From assembly GCA_039566865.1 (NCBI GenBank), contig CM076948.1, positions 22,765,001-22,829,000 of the forward strand: 64,000 nucleotides of DNA. The letters run 5' to 3'. This DNA comes from Aurelia coerulea (taxonomy: Eukaryota > Cnidaria > Scyphozoa > Semaeostomeae > Ulmaridae). The notes under the pieces were generated by a model. That model had not been told where the DNA came from. It saw only the letters and a list, made by a program, of their open reading frames with translations, and searched no databases. Shown one piece after another: positions 36,875 through 46,363 of the stretch. The position numbers were made by a program, and so were the translations under genes. Position 1 is the stretch's first letter, and every line of letters starts with the position of its first letter.

Positions 36875-37789
36875 ATGGCCATGTTTACATATCTTCAGAT
36901 CTTTGGTTTGGTTTCCTTCTGCTTGCTCGGTATTGTTTGCATTGCATCTAACGTATTGGTATGTCACGTGATTCGTGTGCGCAAAACGACTAGAGGAGCA
37001 TTGAAATATTACGTCTTCTCGCTTGCAATCACTGATATACTTGTCGGAGCTATATCTATACCATTATACATTTTATTCCTTCTAAAGAAAGTTCCCAGTG
37101 ATGTGCATGAAACCTTGTTGATAATTTATACAAGCTTAGATGTCTTTTCTGGTGCGTGCTCCGTCCTACATTTGTGCATAATGGCAGCTGATCGCCTCGT
37201 TGCTGTTACGAGGCCATTTCTTCGTCAACGAATCATCCAACAACAACAAACATTTGCGTTTAAATTGCTCTTGTTTCCATGGATATCTTCTGTCGTGCTA
37301 GCGTCGTTCACTTTCAAACGGGCCTACATCCCCCATTTCTCTATAATTATCGGAATCATCACTTTCATTATTCCAGCAATGATACTTATTGTCTGCTACG
37401 CTGTTATCTTTATCAATGTCCGTTACCGCAACAACCGGACACGGGGACGAAGAATTAGCGAACGACGACTCGTGAAAGCTGTGTTTTGCGTGATTGTCGT
37501 GTTCTTGGTTTGCTGGACACCACTTCATGTGATTAACTTTTCGCTTGGTTTGGGAAATGTGACGTGGAGTAATTCAACTATGGAATGGTTTGTCGGTGTA
37601 GCAAAATGGATGCAATATCTCAATTCAGCATGCAATCCATTCATCTATGCAATATTTCATCCAACGTTCCGATCTGCCGTTATTGATGTATTGAGAGAGT
37701 GCTCCTGTCGCACGAGCAACGTACGGGGGATTTATGACCAGGCAAGCAACAACCAGCAGTCCGGACAACTTCGTTCGACACGACTTTAA
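36875..37789 (+). CDS. Rhodopsin-family GPCR 1, aminergic-like, intronless
   Basis: A 304-residue seven-helix receptor in one exon, on the same strand as COG4 and inside its giant intron. Class A landmarks are present: N26 (1.50), LAITD with D54 (2.50), DRL at 106-108 in place of DRY, W136 (4.50), P167 and Y175 (5.50, 5.58), E196 (6.30), CWTP with W214 and P216, and NPFIY at 254-258. Aminergic-type residues D89 (3.32), W245 (7.40) and Y248 (7.43) suggest an amine or similar cationic ligand. Position 3.25 is Leu (residue 81) and the second extracellular loop has no Cys, so the usual disulfide is absent. The N-terminus is only a few residues. N-glycosylation sequons NVT and NST lie in the third extracellular loop. 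The ligand is unknown. The start is well placed (GAAGATGG), with a second Met at residue 3. Confidence 0.93.
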   Translation: MAMFTYLQIFGLVSFCLLGIVCIASNVLVCHVIRVRKTTRGALKYYVFSLAITDILVGAISIPLYILFLLKKVPSDVHETLLIIYTSLDVFSGACSVLHLCIMAADRLVAVTRPFLRQRIIQQQQTFAFKLLLFPWISSVVLASFTFKRAYIPHFSIIIGIITFIIPAMILIVCYAVIFINVRYRNNRTRGRRISERRLVKAVFCVIVVFLVCWTPLHVINFSLGLGNVTWSNSTMEWFVGVAKWMQYLNSACNPFIYAIFHPTFRSAVIDVLRECSCRTSNVRGIYDQASNNQQSGQLRSTRL

Positions 37790-38872
37790 TTACTATAAAA
37801 TCTATACCGATCTGCTGTTATCGATGTATTTGAACCATGCTTCTGTCGTATAGTTTGTACAAGCAACGTACCGGCGAATGATGGCGATATAAGCAACCTG
37901 AATTGCGGACTTAGACAATTTCCCTCGACACGACTTTAATTACTTTAAAATCTATACCGATCTGCTGTTATCGATGTATTTGAACCATGCTTCTGTCGTA
38001 TAGTTTGTACAAGCAACGTACCGGCGAATGATGGCGATATAAGCAACCTGAATTGCGGACTTAGACAATTTCCCTCGACACGACTTTAATTACTTTAAAA
38101 TCTATACCGATCTGCTGTTATCGATGTATTGTGAACCATGCTTCTGTCGTATAGTTTGTACAAGCAACGTACTGGCGAATAATGACCATATAAGCAACCT
38201 GAATTACCGAACAGGACAACTTCGCTCGAAACGACTTTAATTACTATAAAATCTATACCGATCTGCTGTTATGGATGTATTGAAAAAGATGCTCCTGTTG
38301 TGGTGTTTGAACAAGCAACGTACCGGCGAATAATGACCATATAAGCAACCTGAATTGCCGAACAGGACAACTTCGCTCGAAACGACTTTAATTACTATAA
38401 AATCTATACCGATCTGCTGTTATCGATGTATTGAAAAGGATGCTTCTGTTGCGGTGTTTGAACAAGCAACGTACTGGCGAATAATGACCATATAAGCAAC
38501 CTGAATTGCCGAACAGGACAACTTCGCTCGAAACGACTTTAATTACTATAAAATATGTACCGATCTGCTGTTATCGATGTATTTGAACCATGCTTCTGTC
38601 GTATTTTTTGCACAAGCAACGTACTGGCGAATAATGACGATATATGCAACCTGAATTGCGGACTAGGACAACTTCCCTCGACACGACTTTAATTGCTATA
38701 AAATCTATACCGATCTGCTGTTATTGATGTATTGAAAAGGATGCTTATGTTGCGGTGTTTGAACAAGCAACGTACCGGCGAATAATGACCATATAAGCAA
38801 CCTGAATTGCGGACTAGGACAACTTTGCTCGACACGACTTTAGTTACTATGAAATATATCTCTGTCTTAAAT
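37790..38872 (+). repeat. Array of 7 decayed copies of the receptor C-terminal end
   Basis: Units start with CGATCTGCTGTTATCGATG at 37808, 37958, 38108, 38259, 38410, 38561 and 38711 (150-151 bp). Each corresponds to the last 40 codons or so of receptor 1 from RSAVIDVL onward, its stop (ACGACTTTAA) and the start of the 3' flank (TTACTATAAAATCTATAC). The gene's own end (37670-37807) is the first, 138-bp unit. The extra units carry a 12-bp insertion and frameshifts, so they are pseudogene fragments and not exons. Units 1 and 2 are almost identical, showing recent expansion. Confidence 0.88.
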
Positions 38873-39419
38873 TAGAGAAAAGCCACACAATTGACTTTAA
38901 CTAATTATCACTACCAGTACTCTAGCTACAATAGTGTTGTCTTATAGATAAAAAACACTATTGACCTCTTTACAATTATAGAAAAATTTTGATAAATCGC
39001 TAGAACCCTTTCTTTCAAGATTTATTTGATTTTAGCATTGTTGGAGAACAATCGAATAATAAAATAGAACCATAGAACAGTAATATTATAATAATAACAA
39101 TAATAATAATAGAACAATTTTTTAAAGCAACCACCTATTTTGCCTTTCTTGTACCACAAATGAGCAACCACTTGTCACATTGTCTCAAACAATGTCTCAA
39201 ACTCTAATTTGAAGTCTATACTATACAACTGTGGAAAAATTGGACAATCTTTGTTACAGCTTCTCCAAAACAGCCACGCAAATTGGGGCACAAGATTTTC
39301 GGACACCCTGTAACCCACATTTTCATACGAAGGAATTTTAAACATTTCGATAATTGTAGTCATTAGTCAAAAACGTCTGTGATAAAGTCTACGATAAAAT
39401 CTAAAATGCTTCACTCATC
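38873..39419. other. Receptor 1 downstream flank, no gene
   Basis: AT-rich with short TAA-type runs near 39085-39110 and an AATAATAAAATAG stretch near 39055 that could serve for polyadenylation. No coding region is supported. Confidence 0.35.
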
Positions 39420-39690
39420 TCATAAGGGGTAGATGGTATTGATTTGATGAAATGTGATAAGTGACTTGCTGGCCGATTGTCGAGTGATTTTAGTAATAAT
39501 TACGTAGTCAATTTAGCGTTGCATATAGCCATACCAGACGCGCTCGCTTTTAAGCAGTAGCTACAAAGAAAAGAGACTTTAGTACCTGATAAAGTCCTAA
39601 ATTTATGATTTAAGTAATTATTGATTGGATGCTTGAGTGATTAGTGATTAATGATTTGTCCATCTGATGCAATCACACAAGGATGATTAA
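39420..39690. repeat. Segmental duplication, copy a (pairs with 42600-42840)
   Basis: It shares ordered blocks with 42600-42840: GAAATGTGATAA, GAGTGATTTTAGTAATAA, CATACCAGACG-like, TTTATGATTTAAGTA and AGTGATTAGTGATTAATGAT. Each copy lies downstream of one receptor gene, so receptor plus flank were probably duplicated together. Confidence 0.55.
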
Positions 39691-39956
39691 CGACAGGAAA
39701 TACAGAACAACCCACAGAGCATTTTTCCCCAGAACAGACTTAGAAAATTGCTCCAGCGAAGGTCCCTTAGGTACATTGATGACTTTTCAATCTACGTCAC
39801 CAAGTACCGCTAGGCATAGCCAGCACCCAATTTCACAGAACAAAAGTATGCCATTGCGTGCCCAGCTGTGAGAACACTTACTCCTTCGACAGGTCTTGCC
39901 CAATTATGGGTATGCTGCTGCCGCAAGAGTAGTTCCACGCACCGCATAGTTTTTTT

Positions 39957-40110
39957 TATACATCATTTAATAACTTACAATACATATTACTTTCAACATT
40001 ACTTACAAAATACCATACCCTACTACTAATACAATACCAATTGGAGCGAAAACTACGACTACCTCATGGCAACATAAAACAGGAAATACGAACATGCCAC
40101 TGCACGTAAC
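39957..40110. repeat. Dispersed repeat, copy downstream of receptor 1
   Basis: It resembles 43010-43150, 45170-45280 and 45750-45870: ATCATTTAATAACTTACAAT, ACATTACTTAC and ACTACCTCATGGCAACATAA align with ACATGTTAC, CTTTCTAATTAC and CTACCCCGTGGACATAACAT in the others. It is diverged, and its nature is unknown. Confidence 0.45.
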
Positions 40111-40299
40111 TACTAGAGAGAGAAATAATTGCTAAAACTACACGTAACCGCATAGTGATCCTTAGACTGTGGTAAATATCGAAACAGACAATTTGTGTAT
40201 CGGACTTGTACTGTAAAACTTGTAAAACTTGTAAACTTGTAGTTTATCAAGTTTTAGGGAACGGTGTTGTTGTTACCCAAAATGCTCATATAAGGAAAA

Positions 40300-40548
40300 T
40301 ATGTCTCTTGGCATGAATTGTTGATGAATATTTTGTTGCAGTAAAAGTACAAGGTACAGTGGAACAGCTATGGCTCCAACAAATATATATGTGATTGCTA
40401 GTGAGAATACGTAATATTTCTGGGCTCCTCCTGTTGTTTGGCGAGCACAAATCACGTGACAAACAAATGCGTTTGTAGCTATGCAAACGATGGAGAGTAG
40501 ACAGAATGATATAAATCTGATTGGCATGAATTCTAAGTATTTGGTCAT
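40300..40548 (-). pseudogene. Inverted broken fragment of GPCR 2 (TM1-TM2)
   Basis: Read on the minus strand, 40523 down to 40312 is nearly identical to 40981-41193 of receptor 2, covering helix 1, the first intracellular loop and helix 2. It then breaks off into unrelated sequence. Coding changes relative to receptor 2 include Arg to Cys and Val to Ala (VIRVRQ becomes VICARQ), Leu to Gln in the first intracellular loop, and Asp to Tyr at the conserved 2.50 site (AITY for AITD), which should disable a receptor. The frame is still open for 91 codons, so the copy is young. With receptor 2 it forms an inverted repeat with a spacer of about 460 bp. Confidence 0.85.
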
Positions 40549-40959
40549 TTAAAGGTAAAATGAGCAAATTAAAGAGGGGAGATTATATGGTAGTCAGTCC
40601 TGTAATTTTCTGAGGTAATCCTCGTATTCTAGCTTCACAAAAATGATACATTGTACCTTTATTTCATCGTTCCGGTTCCCAATATAGAAAATTGACCCGT
40701 CAGACAGTGGTCGATTGATATTCAAACCCATAACTAGATCAGATATCCAATCTGCCATTTGACAGATGCGTTTCAAGCAAGTACTTGCTGTGCTTCTACT
40801 AAACGACTACAATCGTACAACGAATTGTGATGTAAATTGAAGGAGTCTCTACCAAAGACATACATAGCATCTAAGCATTTAAGGCTCAGAAAGAAGTTTG
40901 CAGCAAAGGCCGGGAAAGGAGTCTGCAGAAAACAGTTTTAAACTCAAATAAATCTGGCA
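40549..40959. other. Spacer and leader of receptor 2
   Basis: This separates the inverted fragment from receptor 2 and so would form the loop of the hairpin. 40850-40959 (CTCAGAAAGAAGTTTGCAGC, GGAGTCTGCAGAAAACAG) resembles the repeated leader of receptor 1. No other gene is seen. Confidence 0.45.
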
Positions 40960-41862
40960 ATGTTTACTCTTCCCCAAATAATCGGATTTATATCAGTCTG
41001 CCTACTCTCCATCGTTTGCATAGCTACAAACGCATTTGTTTGTCACGTGATTCGTGTTCGCCAAACAACAGGAGGAGCCCTGAAATATTACGTATTCTCA
41101 CTAGCAATCACAGATATATTTGTTGGAGCCATAGCTGTTCCACTGTACCTTGTACTTTTACTGCAACAAAATATTCATCAACAATTGTTGACTATTTACA
41201 CAAGCACTGATGTTTTCTTTGGTGCGTGCTCGGTCCTACACTTGTGTCTTATGGCAGGTGATCGCCTCATTGCTGTTACGAGGCCATTTCTTCGTCAACG
41301 AATCATTCAACAACAACAAACATTTGCGTTTAAATTGCTCTTGTTTCCATGGATATCTTCTGTCGTGCTAGCGTCGTTCACTTTCAAACGGGCCTACATC
41401 CCTCATTTCTCTATTATTATTGGAATCATCACTTTCATTATTCCAGCAATGATACTTATTGTCTGCTACGCTGTTATCTTTATCAATGTCCGTTACCGCA
41501 ACAACCGGACACGGGGACGACGAATTAGCGAACGACGACTCGTGAAAGCCGTGTTTTGCGTGATTGTCGTGTTTTTGGTTTGCTGGACACCACTTCATGT
41601 GATTAACTTTTCGCTTGGTTTGGGAAATGTGGCGTGGAGTAATTCAACTATGGAATGGTTTGTCGGTGTAGCAAAATGGATGCAATATCTCAATTCAGCG
41701 TGCAATCCATTCATTTATGCAATATTTCATCCAACGTTCCGATCTGCTGTTATTGATGTATTGAGAAAGTGCTCCTGTCGCGCCAGTAAGGTACCGGCAA
41801 TTAATGAGCAGATAAGCAACCGGCATTCCGGATCTGGACAACTTCGCTCGACACGACTTTAG
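40960..41862 (+). CDS. Rhodopsin-family GPCR 2, aminergic-like, intronless
   Basis: A 300-residue paralogue of receptor 1, same strand, 3.2 kb downstream. Its start corresponds to Met3 of receptor 1. Landmarks: N24 (1.50), D52 (2.50), D84 (3.32), DRL at 101-103, W131, P162 and Y170, E191 (6.30), CWTP with W209, W240 and Y243, NPFIY at 249-253. It also lacks Cys at 3.25 and in the second extracellular loop. Up to the DRL region the two proteins are roughly 70 percent alike. From TRPF onward they are almost identical, with a single Thr to Ala change in the NVTWSNST loop that removes one of two glycosylation sequons. They diverge again in the C-terminal tail. This pattern suggests gene conversion. 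Ligand unknown; probably a plasma-membrane receptor. Confidence 0.93.
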   Translation: MFTLPQIIGFISVCLLSIVCIATNAFVCHVIRVRQTTGGALKYYVFSLAITDIFVGAIAVPLYLVLLLQQNIHQQLLTIYTSTDVFFGACSVLHLCLMAGDRLIAVTRPFLRQRIIQQQQTFAFKLLLFPWISSVVLASFTFKRAYIPHFSIIIGIITFIIPAMILIVCYAVIFINVRYRNNRTRGRRISERRLVKAVFCVIVVFLVCWTPLHVINFSLGLGNVAWSNSTMEWFVGVAKWMQYLNSACNPFIYAIFHPTFRSAVIDVLRKCSCRASKVPAINEQISNRHSGSGQLRSTRL

Positions 41863-41936
41863 TCACTGCGAAAGATATGCAAGGCCTAGAATAACAACTG
41901 TACTTTTCCTAGTTATTGCTTCAACTACCTTAACTA

Positions 41937-42196
41937 CCGGGTGAGTCAAAAAAAAAGAACCCTCGCTTTGGCAAATTTGTTCATGATATTGGGCACGTTT
42001 TTGAAAGTTTTTTGAAGCGGCTTTCTCGAGAAAATCATTCATAATTTCAGAATGGAGTGCCCGATTTCAGTCAGGTAAATCTTGTAGTAGATTTGAACAT
42101 TTCTACCATAAAACTATATATTTGCCGATATCATTGTCTTGATATCCAGGGAGCCGTAACCTTTCAAACGGGGATTCTATTTTCTGATTCACCCGG
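41937..42196. mobile_element. TA-flanked MITE (CCGGGTGARTCA termini)
   Basis: A 260-bp element with ends CCGGGTGAGTCA and TGATTCACCCGG, flanked by TA on both sides (41935-41936, 42197-42198), as for Tc1/mariner-type insertions. It has no coding capacity. A related fragment without termini lies at 44060-44250 (shared GGCTTTCTCGAGAAAATC and TCAGGTAAAT). Confidence 0.7.
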
Positions 42197-42599
42197 TATT
42201 ATCCTAGTACTCCCCCCCCCCTCCCCTTCCCACAATCATTGTGTTGTTGTTGTTGTCAAGTTATTTTAATTCGAATATTCATTTCTAGCTTCTTAAATAG
42301 AAAATAAAAGAAGCGAATCTGCTTCGAATATTTACCATAAACTAATTTATGAATTAAATTATACAAAAGTGCATACATATCCACAGGTATCACATGCGGA
42401 AACAAGCACTCACAATTTTACACGAACAAAAATCGTACTGATATCTCTGAGCTGCGACAGTTTTTGTCCCTGCTTTTCATAGTCAAATCCCTGATGTTAT
42501 TTCAAATTTCATCGTCATAAATTCAGTATTACGAACATCAAGAGTGTAACAGCATGTTTCTAGATTTAATTCGGAACACCAAGTCCTATTCTGTGGTCA
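42197..42599. other. Receptor 2 downstream flank, no gene
   Basis: It contains a C-rich tract (about 42210-42232) and a GTTGTTGTTG run. An AATAAA occurs near 42304 and could serve receptor 2 polyadenylation. No gene is seen. Confidence 0.4.
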
Positions 42600-42840
42600 A
42601 AAATTTGATATATAGCTTCGGGGATAGATTTTCTGAAACGTGATAAATGATTACTGAGTGATTCCCGTGTGATTTTAGAAGTAATCCCATAGTTGTTTTA
42701 GTCATTGATGTAGAAGTACCAGACAATCTTGCCTTCAAACAGTGGCTGGAAACAATAGAAACTGTCAATACCTAATTCTGTTCTATGTTTATGATTGAAG
42801 TTGTTGATGAATGATTAGTGATTAATGATGCCTGATTTAT
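42600..42840. repeat. Segmental duplication, copy b (pairs with 39420-39690)
   Basis: Ordered similarity to the flank of receptor 1 (GAAACGTGATAAATGA, GTGTGATTTTAGAAGTAAT, GTACCAGACAATC, ATGATTAGTGATTAATGATG). It supports duplication of the receptor together with its 3' flank. Confidence 0.55.
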
Positions 42841-43009
42841 TGATTGATATCTTGATAGACAACATGATTTTGTGCAAAGTGTTCTTCTTATTAATAACCA
42901 GCAAAAAAGTCATTAAGAATGCCCCCTGGCAGTGGGATTGGGACAAGGTTGTTACTAAGTACATAACTTTATCAAGAAATCCTAACTACATAACTTTATT
43001 AAGAAATAC

Positions 43010-43385
43010 ATTTTTTTTATATAATCATTTAAAATGTTACACTACATGTTACATCTACATCCTACCATACTTTCTAATTACTTTACAGACTATACAACAC
43101 TACAGGGACGGGACCACAAGGAGCAAATGACAATGACTACCCCGTGGACATAACATAAAGACATGCAAAAAATAGCAACTAAATTAACAACTACAAAAAG
43201 CTACAAATACGATAAATTACTGATAAATACTAGAATCCGTTTCACATTGGATGTCAGGCCAGCATAGTAGTATGATGCTGAGCAATAGGAACCCCGGACG
43301 AGAGAACAACAACGACAGCAGTTGCTACCGCTACTGATCCCCATCCAGAGTCCCCAACGCTTAACACATTGTGCATATGCTGTCA
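43010..43385. repeat. Dispersed repeat copy c
   Basis: Similar to 45170-45470 and 45750-46130: TACATGTTAC, CTTTCTAATTACTTT, AATACTAGAATCCGTTT, GATTGGATGTCAGG-like, GAACCCC and CGAGAGAACAACAACGACAG. On the minus strand a short reading frame ending shortly before the TGACATCC block is conserved with the copy at 45975-46100 (AVVVVLS core). It could be the 3' end of a decayed minus-strand gene family, but no full gene is present. Confidence 0.5.
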
Positions 43386-43429
43386 GCTCTGGGTTTCATA
43401 CCATGAGAAATATATTATATACCATGTAA

Positions 43430-43690
43430 TATAAAGTGTTTGTTCGGGATACTGCGAACTCCCCCTTTTATAAATCACAATGGAAAAGGCGTTAACTCTG
43501 ATTGGCTCGCTGATCAATCGAATGGGAGGATCGCTTTGGGGCATGCGTGAATTCACAAAGGAAAAATGAATGAGGATGACCCTACAATCGGTAGTGCGCA
43601 TGATCCAAAGCACTTAGACGGGGGTCTAGCTCTTCTGGAGAAAATCCGTAAGACTTTCACTGACAGTATCTCGAACAATTGTACCGCTGA
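43430..43690. repeat. Dispersed repeat pair, copy 1 (pairs with 47715-47965)
   Basis: Nearly collinear with 47715-47965 (TGTTCGGGATACTGCGAACT, GCTTTGGGGCATGCG, GGGGGTCTAGCTCTTCTGGA). Inside is a short inverted pair (GCTTTGGGGCATGCG against CGCATGATCCAAAGC). It looks like a non-autonomous DNA element. The short frames on both strands are shared by the two copies but show no protein character. Confidence 0.6.
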
Positions 43691-43699
43691 AGAGGGCCT

Positions 43700-44440
43700 A
43701 ACCACTCGAAGAAAACAGGCATTCGTTTGGTCTTCTGCGCCTTTTATTTCTATTTCAGTGCTGACATGTTTCAGTGGTGACATGTAGTCTAATATATGCG
43801 TAAAGCTGGTTTTCCACTCGGCGACAAATGTAGCGCGAGGCGACAAAAACAATTTTTCGCCGTGCGAACTTTTACCTGTAGAAGTGCAGTTGGAATCAAC
43901 CCTTCTTTCTCGTTTGTCTAGACTTGTTGATCTCTAATTGTTTTGAAATGGCGTGTCAATCATAAACTACTGATGATACTGTTACCAAATCTCCTTTGTT
44001 GGACAAGAACAATAGAAATAACAATAGAGAGAGCAATAGGAGGCGCCGATATTATTGCTTGTTTTTACTTATTCCGGGCGATTGTAAAGGTCTATCTTGA
44101 AGGTTTCATGAAAGGGCTTTCTCGAGAAAATCCTTCATATTTTCAGAACAGATTGGCCGATGTGAGTCAGGTAAATTTCATAATTGATTTGAACATGTAT
44201 TGGCCTTTCAAAAGGGGAATTTTTCTAAATTCATCTGCTACTAAAAAATGATTTAATCGTTTTTAAAAAGAGTGCCACGACAGCAGTACAGATCAAGTGA
44301 GGGAGAGGGAGATTAGTACAGACTTAATAGCGTGGGTGGCTAGTAGCGATTACTAGAACTCAACGTAATAAGTCTAGGAGAGCAGGCCAATTTAAGAATA
44401 TCGTGCCAAGTTTGGGTTTTGCACCCAGCAAAGCAGTTTA
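43700..44440. other. Intronic sequence, no gene
   Basis: AAGCTGGTTTTCCACTCGGC at 43804 looks like one end of another inverted-repeat element whose partner was not found. 44060-44250 is a fragment related to the TA-flanked MITE at 41937. Confidence 0.35.
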
Positions 44441-44775
44441 GTCAATTCCATCAGTCCATTCCGTCAGTCTATTCCATCAGTCCATTCCGTCAGTCCCTTC
44501 CGTCAGTCCATTCCGCCAGTCCATTCCGTCAGTCCGTTCCGTCAGTCCCTTCCGTCAGTCCATTCCGTTAGTCCATTCTGCCAGTCTATTCCATCAGTCC
44601 ATTCCGTCAGTCTATTCCATCAGTCCATTCCGTCAGTCTCTTCCGTCAGTCCATTCCGTTAGTCCATTCTGCCAGTCTATTCCATCAGTCCATTCCGTCA
44701 GTCTATTCCATCAGTCTATTCCATCAGTCCATTCTGTCAGTCCATTCCGTCAGTCCATTCCGTCAGTCCATACCG
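44441..44775 (+). repeat. 13-bp minisatellite, about 25 copies
   Basis: Tandem units of CAGTCCATTCCGT with variants (CAGTCTATTCCAT, CAGTCCCTTCCGT, CAGTCCATTCTGC). Variants are interspersed in a recurring order, implying duplication of multi-unit blocks. Confidence 0.93.
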
Positions 44776-44884
44776 CCTTTTAAAGATAGCCAAGCAGTTT
44801 ATGATATGGTTAGTTTACTGTGCACACATGATCTTTTAAATGCCAAAGTTGGAATTGCCAAAAGCTCCTAAAACCATTATACAG

Positions 44885-45474
44885 GGAAAAGATGATCTTT
44901 CAACCAGTTACGCAGTTGGAGGCGTGATAAAATAGGAAGTTTTACATGAAATGAGTGAGGTCAAACGCACCGCTATACACGTATTTTATTAGAAACTGCC
45001 CATAAGAAACTCAACTCTCAGATCGCCAAAATGTTTTAGTTTCTTATCAAAAATACGTGTAATTGATTTCCACTTCAGTAGATGTTCTCAGAATGCTCGA
45101 TTCGATGCATATTTGATTGTTTGTTCTAAAACCAGTCAAATTCTGAAATAGCCTTCTTTTATATTCATACACAATATTACAATACATGTTACATTCTACT
45201 GTACTTTCTAATTACTTTTCAACTATACAATACCACAAAGACGATACAATAGGGAGCAAAATACCATTAACGTAAAGACGCACATGCAAATGACCATTAA
45301 CGTAAAAACGTGCATGCAAATGGTCATTATCGCAAAGACGTGCAAATGAATGTCAACTAAGTAAACAACTACAAAATGCTACTGATAAATACTAGAATCC
45401 GTTTCAGATTGGATGTCAGGGCAATGGTGCATGATGCCGAACAATAGGAACCCCGTATCATAACATCGTATAGG
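44885..45474 (+). repeat. 590-bp tandem duplication, copy 1
   Basis: A direct tandem copy of the next block: GATGATCTTTCAACCAGTTA occurs at 44891 and 45481, 590 bp apart. Both contain a palindromic region (CGTATTTT, AGAAACTGCCCATAAGAAAC, TTTCTTATCAAAAATACG) and a threefold block of ACCATTAACGTAAARACG. No coding sequence is seen. Confidence 0.85.
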
Positions 45475-46130
45475 AAAAAGATGATCTTTCAACCAGTTAC
45501 ACAGTTGGAGGCGTGATAAAATAAGAAGTTTTACATGAAATGAGTGAGGTCAAACGCACCGATATACGCGTATTTTTTATCAAAAACTGCCCATAAGAAA
45601 CTCAACTCCTGGATCGCCAAAATGTTTTAGTTTCTTATCAAAAATACGTGTAATTGATTTCCACTTCAGTAGATGTTCTCAGAATGCTCGATTCGATGCA
45701 TATTTGATTGTTGGTTCTAAAACCAGTCAAATTCTGAAACAGCCTCCTTTTATATTCATACACGATATTACAATACATGTTACATTCTACGTTACTTTCT
45801 AATTACTTTTCAACTATACAATACCACAAAGACGATACAATAGGGAGCAAAATACCATTAACGTAAAGACGCACATGCAAATGACCATTAACGTAAAAAC
45901 GTGCATGCAAATAGCCATTATCGTAAAGACGTGCAAATAAATGTCAACTAAGTAAACAACTACAAAATGCTACTGATAAATACTAGAATCCGTTTTAAAT
46001 TGGATGTCAGGGCAGGGGTGCATGATGCCGAACAATAGGAACCCTTGGCGAGAGAACAACAACGACAGCATTTTCTACCGCCTCTGATTCCCCTCCAGAG
46101 TCCTGAATAATTATTGACTGCGCATATGAT
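45475..46130 (+). repeat. 590-bp tandem duplication, copy 2 (longer end)
   Basis: Nearly identical to 44885-45474 but continues past the break into GAACCCTTGGCGAGAGAAC, which matches the dispersed copy at 43290-43385. This copy therefore preserves the original end and the preceding one is truncated. Confidence 0.8.
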
Positions 46131-46363
46131 GTCAGTGATGGCTGTGTCCTGAAAAGCAATTGACTCGATAGAAGTTTAGATAAGCTCACAAATTGAATAA
46201 TGGTTCGTAAACTTAGGGGTAAAGTTGACAGAGTTTTATCAGTTAGTTGCCTTATCTTTTCAAACTGGGAATCTCTGTGCGTTGCCAAATAACTAGCTTG
46301 CTTTCCTGTCTTATCCCTGAAGTGTATACTGGGGCACAGGCAGAGCAGATGCTACCAAATACC

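Noticed and set aside
37298..37528. Minus-strand frame opposite receptor 1 (also 41368-41598 opposite receptor 2)
   Set aside because: It is the antisense shadow of the conserved receptor sequence, shared only because the sense strands are nearly identical.
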